A program made the position numbers and the translations under genes. Shown piece after piece: positions 23,736 through 27,919 of a stretch of 27,919 nucleotides of DNA. The notes below the pieces were generated by a model, which was given only the letters and a program-made list of their open reading frames with translations, was not told the origin of the DNA and made no database searches. Source of the DNA: Tannerella sp. (GTDB lineage: Bacteria; Bacteroidota; Bacteroidia; Bacteroidales; Tannerellaceae); contig JAISEZ010000116.1 of assembly GCA_031263835.1 (NCBI GenBank), forward strand, positions 1 through 27,919. Reading direction: 5' to 3'. Position 1 is the stretch's first letter. Every line of letters begins with the position of its first letter.

Positions 23736-25855
23736 TATTCTGTCTTGTTTATATACCTGTACCTGAATCGTGAATTGGGCGCCGTGTCGCCGTGGTCCAT
23801 GAAATCGCGGATGTCTCCCGATTGCGGCATATTGTCTGCCCATTTGAAATCGACGGTTTTTGCGCCGGCAGCGAGTCCCAGTCGTCGCAGAGGGACGGAC
23901 AGTTCGACGAAATCCCCGTTCACGCGGCAGGGAATGTTCTCAACCTTTTCCCAGTTCCATCCGCCTTTGGACTGATACAGTTCCGCCCCCTCCGTTTTTA
24001 TGTCCGCGCGGTATTGGAAACCTTCCCATGCCTCCGTACTTTGTCCGGTCTTGATGAACAGTTGCAGCGGAGCGCCGCTTAGCGTTATGTCAGCGCTTGT
24101 TTTCATGCAAAAATAGAGATTGTCGTTGTCGGAAGCCGCTTTACCCGCAAGAAAGTCATTGCGCCCGTCATTATTGACCAGTTGTCCGATACGTCCCCAT
24201 CCGAAATGATTGCGGGAGGTGATGTCGCCTCTGTCATCGGCATAAACGGGGAATACGGCTTTCCAGTCGGCAGAATCGCCGTCAATGCCGATGGTATGCT
24301 GTCCGTCGGCAGGGGGAATATCCTGCACGCCTTTGTAACGGCGGATGTTATCCGCCATCTGATAATAGTAGTTGTCCCCGAAGCCGCCGCGCATGGGTTC
24401 GATGTCGCGGCTGTATTCTTCATTATACTGGTCAACAAAGTAGGTGTCGCCTTTTGCAATCGGTTGGCCGCACATCTGTGTCGCCGCGCCGTCGGTAAAA
24501 CGCATGGCTACCCATTCGTTCCATCCTGTGATGAATATAAATTCGGGCTTCACTTCCAGTGCGCGCCGCCACTGTTCGCCGAAAAACAGTCCTTCGCCCG
24601 AGTTGAAAACGGCAGGCTGTCGCCCGTTGCTGTAGCTTCGTCCGATGTTGGAAATAGGATGTGTAGCGGCTGCCACCGAGATTTGTTCGGCTATGCCTGC
24701 ATTTTCGTGCCATCCGAAACCTTGCGGATAGTAGTCTGCCCATGGCCATTTGTCTTTGCCGATGCCAAACCATCCGTCTCGCGAGTCAAACCACGACTCG
24801 CGCAGGGTAAAGAAATTATAGTACTCCGGGGAAAGGTTTTCGTTCGGACACAAGAGCAGCGGTTTGCCTTTCCATTCGAACCACAGGTCGCGATAGAGTC
24901 CCTTGGAATAAAGCCCGTCATAGAGTTGTTTGAGCGTACCGGCAGGCTGGGTATGTAACAGCGAGGAGATTTTCGGCGTCGTGCGTCCCTGCGCCCTCAT
25001 ACGTTCCATCACGCGGCAAACGGTGAGGATGGTCGGCAAATAGGAAACGGCATTGGTGTTGTCGAAGATGATTACGTCCACGCCTGCATCGGCAAGCAAT
25101 TGCATGTGTTTCTCAATGACCCATTCGTCATTGGAAACATAATATCCGAAATGCGACTCGCCCCAGTGATGGAAAGCGTGGACAGGTCCATATTGCGGAT
25201 TGGAAGGGTTTGCCGCAAGTATTTTGGAAATGTCGTAGGGACTGTTGACGTCGGAAGGTTGTGGCGGTTGCACTTCCGGATTGTCTTCGTGCCAATCATA
25301 GCCTTGAGCGCCCAGCCAGATGAAATAGAAGATCCCGACGACTCCTCCTTTGGGTTTGCCGTATTCGGCCTGGCCGCCTATTTCACGTCCGAGCGCATCT
25401 GTCGCTACCCAGGTATCTGCACCTGACGATGTATAACTGCCCGGCGCATCTTCGGGGCTAACCACCGTGACGGACACCTGCCTGTTGCGCTTGCCGGATA
25501 TGACGGAAATTTTCGTCGAACCGACGCCTGTAGCCGTCACCAGTCCTGATGCGGAAACGGTTGCTACCGCCTCGTCGTCCGATGTCCAGACGAACTGTAC
25601 ATTTGCAGCGTTTTCAGGCGTCGGAGTCGCCGTGATTTGCTGCGATTCGGGCGTACCGCCATATACCAGCAATACAGAGGTGGGAGATACCGATATGCCC
25701 ATTAATTCAATATTTTTATCCTCGCAGGAAGTCATGATCGCTCCCGGCAAGAACAGTCCCAAGAGAAAGATAAGATGCGTACAACAGTCATGATGTGCCG
25801 CACGGGGTAAATTCCCGAATGGAATGGATTTGACAAGTTGTTGAAATATAATCAT
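23735..25855 (-). CDS. Big_2 + GH71/99-like TIM-barrel + C-terminal CBM9-like lipoprotein
   Basis: This 706-residue lipoprotein has lipobox MTSC (lipid Cys44) after an unusually long, Cys/His-containing leader. Residues 50-133 form a bacterial Ig-like Big_2 domain (ISVSPTSVLLVYGG, VTATGVGSTKISV). Residues 170-510 resemble the GH71/99-like glycoside hydrolase group: VVGIFYFIWLGAQGYDWHED, a long helix before AGVDVIIFDNTN (Asp265), and FIFITGWNEW (Glu447). These acids are reasonable but unproven catalytic candidates. Residues 520-700 are beta-rich (IDGDSADWKAVFPVYADD, NDNLYFCMKTS) and recall a CBM9/DOMON-like carbohydrate-binding domain. Such enzymes act on alpha-linked glycans such as mannan, but the substrate here is unknown. 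The gene is preceded by a striking repeat array (25873-25972) and followed by a coupled small gene. It lies upstream of the SusCD block, whereas PUL enzymes more often follow it. Confidence 0.82.
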   Translation of the reverse strand: MIIFQQLVKSIPFGNLPRAAHHDCCTHLIFLLGLFLPGAIMTSCEDKNIELMGISVSPTSVLLVYGGTPESQQITATPTPENAANVQFVWTSDDEAVATVSASGLVTATGVGSTKISVISGKRNRQVSVTVVSPEDAPGSYTSSGADTWVATDALGREIGGQAEYGKPKGGVVGIFYFIWLGAQGYDWHEDNPEVQPPQPSDVNSPYDISKILAANPSNPQYGPVHAFHHWGESHFGYYVSNDEWVIEKHMQLLADAGVDVIIFDNTNAVSYLPTILTVCRVMERMRAQGRTTPKISSLLHTQPAGTLKQLYDGLYSKGLYRDLWFEWKGKPLLLCPNENLSPEYYNFFTLRESWFDSRDGWFGIGKDKWPWADYYPQGFGWHENAGIAEQISVAAATHPISNIGRSYSNGRQPAVFNSGEGLFFGEQWRRALEVKPEFIFITGWNEWVAMRFTDGAATQMCGQPIAKGDTYFVDQYNEEYSRDIEPMRGGFGDNYYYQMADNIRRYKGVQDIPPADGQHTIGIDGDSADWKAVFPVYADDRGDITSRNHFGWGRIGQLVNNDGRNDFLAGKAASDNDNLYFCMKTSADITLSGAPLQLFIKTGQSTEAWEGFQYRADIKTEGAELYQSKGGWNWEKVENIPCRVNGDFVELSVPLRRLGLAAGAKTVDFKWADNMPQSGDIRDFMDHGDTAPNSRFRYRYINKTE

Positions 25856-25872
25856 TTATACTTTGCGTTTAG

Positions 25873-25972
25873 TACATACGTATGCAGCAAAATTTACAGA
25901 GTATGTAATGATGCACTACAGAGTATGTAATGGTGCATTACAGAGTATGTAATTTTCACTACATACGTATGT
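25873..25972. promoter_or_regulatory. Five-unit ~22-bp phased repeat array, probable operator region
   Basis: Five copies of a short element follow each other in one orientation, starting at 25873, 25895, 25917, 25939 and 25960. Each begins TACA and contains GTATG (at 25880, 25901, 25923, 25945 and 25967), a spacing of 21-22 bases or about two helical turns. The three inner units share TACAGAGTATGTAAT. The two outer ones carry a palindrome: CATACGTATG at 25875-25884 and ACATACGTATGT at 25961-25972. The array fills the gap between the HU-type gene and the GH71/99-like gene and ends about 18 bases before that gene's ATG. Same-face phasing with outer palindromes suggests cooperative binding of a dimeric regulator. 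The regulator is not identified. Confidence 0.75.
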
Positions 25973-25986
25973 GATTTTTGAGCATG

Positions 25987-26364
25987 TTATTCGCTTTTTT
26001 CGAAGCGGATTTTGGCCAGTTTCCTTCTCAGTTCCGCACTTGGGGTGAATACAACGCGAACGCCTGATATTTTATCAACGCTGAAATCTTTCGCGTCTTC
26101 CACGCCTTTGCTTGTGAACGAAACGCGGAAAGTGCCCAACTCACCCAGATTCACACTCTTGCCCATCACCAGATATTTGGGCACCGTGTCGATCAGGCTG
26201 TTGATGGTGTTTCCCACATCACCGCGTGCAAGCGACGACAGGTTGACGATGTCAACGGTTATTTCATTCTGCACTACCTTGCCGTCATATACCGGCGTAG
26301 CATACAGTTTTCCGGGATCTTCCCAGTCCTGCGGATTTTTCCGCCTCATAAGTCTGTACTTCAT
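25987..26364 (-). CDS. HU/IHF-like DNA-binding protein (HU-HIG type)
   Basis: This 125-residue basic protein matches the divergent HU-like DNA-binding family common in Bacteroidales. It has an N-terminal strand-helix region (MKYRLMRRKNPQDW), a middle helix (DVGNTINSLIDTVPKYLVMG), the arm-type segment VNLGELGTFRVSFTSKG, and the closing GVRVVFTPSAELRRKLAKIR. Members bind or bend DNA and are often next to surface-polysaccharide or accessory loci, where they may act as local architectural proteins. The start at 26364 is supported by a canonical AGGAGGT five bases upstream, rare in this phylum. It is the first gene of the block between direct repeats B and A and lies just before the phased repeat array. 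That makes a role in organising the array conceivable, though this is only inference. Confidence 0.88.
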   Translation of the reverse strand: MKYRLMRRKNPQDWEDPGKLYATPVYDGKVVQNEITVDIVNLSSLARGDVGNTINSLIDTVPKYLVMGKSVNLGELGTFRVSFTSKGVEDAKDFSVDKISGVRVVFTPSAELRRKLAKIRFEKSE

Positions 26365-26369
26365 TTTGT

Positions 26370-26376
26370 ACCTCCT
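26370..26376 (-). promoter_or_regulatory. Canonical Shine-Dalgarno site (AGGAGGT) of the HU-type gene
   Basis: On the minus strand AGGAGGT stands five bases before the ATG at 26364. Bacteroidetes genes generally lack Shine-Dalgarno sites and use A-rich leaders, as the other genes here do, so this one stands out. It supports the chosen start and may mean strong translation or a history in another host. Confidence 0.75.
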
Positions 26377-26415
26377 TTTTTTAGTTTAACTTTGGTTTAT
26401 TTGCTTCGACTGTTT

Positions 26416-26483
26416 CCGTCCGTCCCTGTCTTTCCCTCAAAGCACAAAGAAAAAAACACTTCATCCGGACATCCCTACGGAGG
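26416..26483. repeat. Direct repeat copy B (partner at 23451-23516)
   Basis: This is the same-orientation partner of repeat A, with shared blocks CGTCCGTCC, TGTCTTTCCCTCAAA, CACAAAGA, AAACACTTC, CCGGACA and ACGGAGG. It covers the end of the 153-residue protein gene and the DNA before the HU-type gene. Weaker similarity continues upstream into the coding region to about 26562. The two copies are 2.97 kb apart and bracket the HU-type, GH71/99-like and 75-residue genes. Confidence 0.75.
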
Positions 26484-26936
26484 CAAAAGCTCCTTTGGAG
26501 TTTCATTTTTCCAAAGGTTGCCTTGCCTGGGTTGCATTTTATTAAAAGGTTTGACATCCGTCCGGCTTTCCGGCGCCGGAACGTTCATTTCTTCCTCCCT
26601 GTTATCGAAAAGATTCATAAAACCTATTGTGGCCGAGCGGTATAATTCATTCTTCACGCGTTCGTCATTTTTTATCCTGCTGTCGCAAATTTTCCGGAAT
26701 TTCTTATGACTCTCCTTACTCTCTTTGTCGGAGATCAAGTCCAAAAAATAGAGAACGACATATTCCCCTTTCCATTGCGAAATATCAAGATCGCCTGCAT
26801 CTCCCCGGAATACGAGCGGAACATTTATTGTCTCGCTTATAAGATGCCGTGAGTAATAAGAGGTAAGATAACAGTTTCTTGCAAAAGCAACAGGTATCAG
26901 CACACATGCCAGAGAAATAATGATAGTTTTTTTCAT
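26475..26936 (-). CDS. Unrecognised 153-residue exported protein with a tail shared with the 75-residue protein
   Basis: I do not recognise this protein. Residues 1-19 (MKKTIIISLACVLIPVAFA) are a signal peptide or anchor. Residues 34-66 (ETINVPLVFRG, then DISQWKGEYVVLYFLDLIS) have the rhythm of the strand before the active site in TlpA/thioredoxin-like exported proteins. No CxxC follows, only a charged helix (DKESKESHKKFRKICDSRIK). The tail from about residue 128 (TDVKPFNKMQPRQGNLWKN...LLPP) resembles that of the 75-residue protein at 23508-23735, and the DNA similarity runs past the stop. The gene starts 13 bases after the thioredoxin-like fragment, so they are probably one transcript. It may be a degenerate redoxin relative, but the evidence is thin. 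Confidence 0.65.
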   Translation of the reverse strand: MKKTIIISLACVLIPVAFARNCYLTSYYSRHLISETINVPLVFRGDAGDLDISQWKGEYVVLYFLDLISDKESKESHKKFRKICDSRIKNDERVKNELYRSATIGFMNLFDNREEEMNVPAPESRTDVKPFNKMQPRQGNLWKNETPKELLPP

Positions 26937-26949
26937 GACTTTGAATTAT

Positions 26950-27210
26950 CTAATAATTTAATATTTTCTCTATATAGTCCTTTACTGTTTCAATACTGCC
27001 TCTGAATATCAGTTTACTGTCCCGGTCAAAAAGCAATACGGTCGGATAGGAATTTACACCGAGTTCTTTCAGGACGGGATTTTCCATATCAATAGCCAGA
27101 CAGGGATATTTATATCCTTCTTCTTCCAATATCCGGGCGCCGGTGGAACAGTTTTCCGGCACTTTAATGGCTGTCTCTCTCTTTATCATATCTTTCTTTA
27201 TTTTTATCAT
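26950..27210 (-). CDS. Thioredoxin-like C-terminal half without CxxC (short gene or remnant)
   Basis: This 86-residue frame matches only the second half of a thioredoxin/TlpA-like fold: ILEEEGYKYPCLAIDMENPV, LGVNSYPTVLLFDRDSKLIF with the cis-proline segment (SYPTVLLF), and a final helix (VKDYIEKILNY). The N-terminal half with the CxxC active site is missing. The codons directly before the ATG at 27210 are TGA and TAA in frame, and only 133 bases separate it from the propeller gene, too little for the missing half. There is no signal peptide. It is therefore either a remnant of a broken redoxin gene or a small non-catalytic protein. In Bacteroidales, redoxin-like genes commonly accompany BF3164-like or 6-bladed propeller lipoproteins such as its upstream neighbour. 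Confidence 0.6.
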   Translation of the reverse strand: MIKIKKDMIKRETAIKVPENCSTGARILEEEGYKYPCLAIDMENPVLKELGVNSYPTVLLFDRDSKLIFRGSIETVKDYIEKILNY

Positions 27211-27216
27211 TTATCA

Positions 27217-27339
27217 CCAAAACAGTTGTTTACCGTCCCTGTATGAAAAGGGTCTCACTTCTCTGCCGCGTGTATGATTAAGAAGCAAAAACAGCTGTCC
27301 ATCGGGACGGTCATGCCTTTTCGAGGTACAGTGAATGAA
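27217..27339 (-). pseudogene. Possible coding remnant of 41 codons without a start
   Basis: The 133 bases between the propeller gene and the thioredoxin-like frame hold an open stretch of 41 codons in the same frame as the latter, ending TGA-TAA just before its ATG. It reads protein-like near the end (DRPDGQLFLLLNH, VRPFSYRDGKQLFW) but has no ATG, and no family is recognised. It may be a leftover of a damaged gene. Chance is also possible at this length. Confidence 0.2.
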
Positions 27340-27343
27340 TTAA

Positions 27344-27919
27344 CTACAAATTCAACTCGTCTAAATCCAGATAATACACCTCGTCTGTGTTAACATCTAT
27401 TGTATATAATCTGTTTCTGATCTGATCTATCCATATACTTCGGAAAAAAGGCCGGTCGGTTATGAGTTCATAAAGCAGTTTCCCGTTCCAGTCAAATACA
27501 TGTATGGTATTAAGTAATGGCATGTCAACGCCCCTGCGATCAACCCACTGCTCTTTACCCCAATAAGTGGCATAGATAAAATTATCATCTGCATGCACGC
27601 AGTTATAATAAATAGTCTTCGACTTTATGTCCGGAGATGATTCTAAAAGAGAAAAACCGGGCCCATTCTGCATACGAAAACCGGTAACTTCGCCTGTATG
27701 AAGATCTAAAATGTTTATTTGCGGAAGACTGTTCATTACCTGCACTATTTTAGCGCCATCCGGTTTGATAACATCCCATGTATAAAAAAAGGATTCCAGC
27801 ATTGAAGCATCCCTGTTTTTCATGGACGTTTCTTTGTAAACAGGATAATTTCGTATAACCTCTTTTGTATAAACAGACCGTTTTTCATAAAACGGTGTTG
27901 TAGCTTCATTTCTATTCAG
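27344..27919 (-). CDS. BF3164-like / 6-bladed beta-propeller protein (C-terminal 191 residues; continues beyond the window)
   Basis: The frame is open to the right edge. The 32 codons above the internal ATG at 27823 contain no stop, so the gene is 5'-truncated by the window and does not start at 27823. The visible part shows repeated propeller-blade patterns: INILDLHTGEVTGFR, KTIYYNCVHADDNFIYATYW, NTIHVFDWNGKLLYELI and IRNRLYTIDVNTDEVYYLDL. This is the pattern of the TolB-like BF3164/6-bladed propeller lipoproteins of Bacteroidales, which are exported and of unknown function. The signal region is outside the window. It is followed by a possible 41-codon remnant and a thioredoxin-like fragment, the kind of neighbour usual for the family. 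The stop is TAG at 27344-27346. Confidence 0.75.
   Translation of the reverse strand: MNRNEATTPFYEKRSVYTKEVIRNYPVYKETSMKNRDASMLESFFYTWDVIKPDGAKIVQVMNSLPQINILDLHTGEVTGFRMQNGPGFSLLESSPDIKSKTIYYNCVHADDNFIYATYWGKEQWVDRRGVDMPLLNTIHVFDWNGKLLYELITDRPFFRSIWIDQIRNRLYTIDVNTDEVYYLDLDELNL

Noticed and set aside
25873..25972. CRISPR array
   Set aside because: Repeats follow each other almost directly, about 15 conserved bases in a 22-base period, with no 30-base spacers and no cas gene.
25875..25972. Invertible promoter flanked by the CATACGTATG palindromes
   Set aside because: The flanks are themselves palindromes of 10-12 bases, the inner part is a repeat array and not a promoter with known elements, and there is no recombinase gene in the window.
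27344..27823. Complete 159-residue propeller gene starting at 27823
   Set aside because: The frame stays open for all 32 codons up to the window edge, and a complete exported propeller would need a signal peptide and more blades. The ATG is internal.

Overview
The window looks like a stretch of a Bacteroidales chromosome. The reasons are three SusC/SusD outer-membrane pairs, Bacteroidetes-type lipoproteins, A/T-rich leaders in place of Shine-Dalgarno sites at nearly all starts, and families largely confined to this phylum (DUF6057, HU-HIG type DNA-binding protein, BF3164-like propeller). GC content looks moderate. A family such as Tannerellaceae or Dysgonomonadaceae is possible, but I cannot fix the genus. 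Every supported gene lies on the minus strand, so transcription runs from the high coordinates to the low ones.

In order of transcription: (1) 27919-26475 holds the 3' part of a BF3164-like/6-bladed propeller gene, a thioredoxin-like fragment without a CxxC motif, and an unrecognised 153-residue exported protein. (2) 26364-23508 holds an HU-type DNA-binding protein with a rare canonical Shine-Dalgarno site, a five-unit ~22-bp repeat array, a large Big_2 + GH71/99-like + C-terminal beta-domain lipoprotein, and a 75-residue protein coupled to it by a TAATG overlap. This block lies between two imperfect direct repeats. (3) 23379-13056 holds two tandem SusC/SusD pairs that look like an old duplication. 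The second pair has an unusual architecture: its SusC lacks the N-terminal carboxypeptidase-regulatory-like domain and its SusD carries an inserted beta-rich domain. A perfect hairpin follows. (4) 12846-7842 is a third SusC/SusD pair. (5) 7743-4514 is a membrane protein of the DUF6057 type overlapping by ATGA with a TolB-like lipoprotein that carries a CxxCH haem motif. (6) 4496-1 holds a GH127-type beta-L-arabinofuranosidase, a DUF1080 protein, a sialate-O-acetylesterase-like SGNH esterase and the start of a Tat-exported Gfo/Idh/MocA oxidoreductase.

Together this is a polysaccharide-utilisation region. The SusCD pairs would bind and import oligosaccharides. The exported enzymes would remove acetyl groups (esterase), arabinofuranose-like side chains (GH127) and possibly cleave glycosides by the oxidative 3-keto route (Gfo/Idh + DUF1080). 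No HTCS, SusR or ECF-sigma/anti-sigma regulator lies inside the window, and the substrate cannot be deduced.

The least explained structures are the phased repeat array at 25873-25972, the direct-repeat-flanked cassette at 23451-26483, the domain gain in the second SusD, and the CxxCH lipoprotein/DUF6057 couple. No tRNA, rRNA, CRISPR array, transposase or integrase was seen, and no gene-free stretch exceeds 300 bases.
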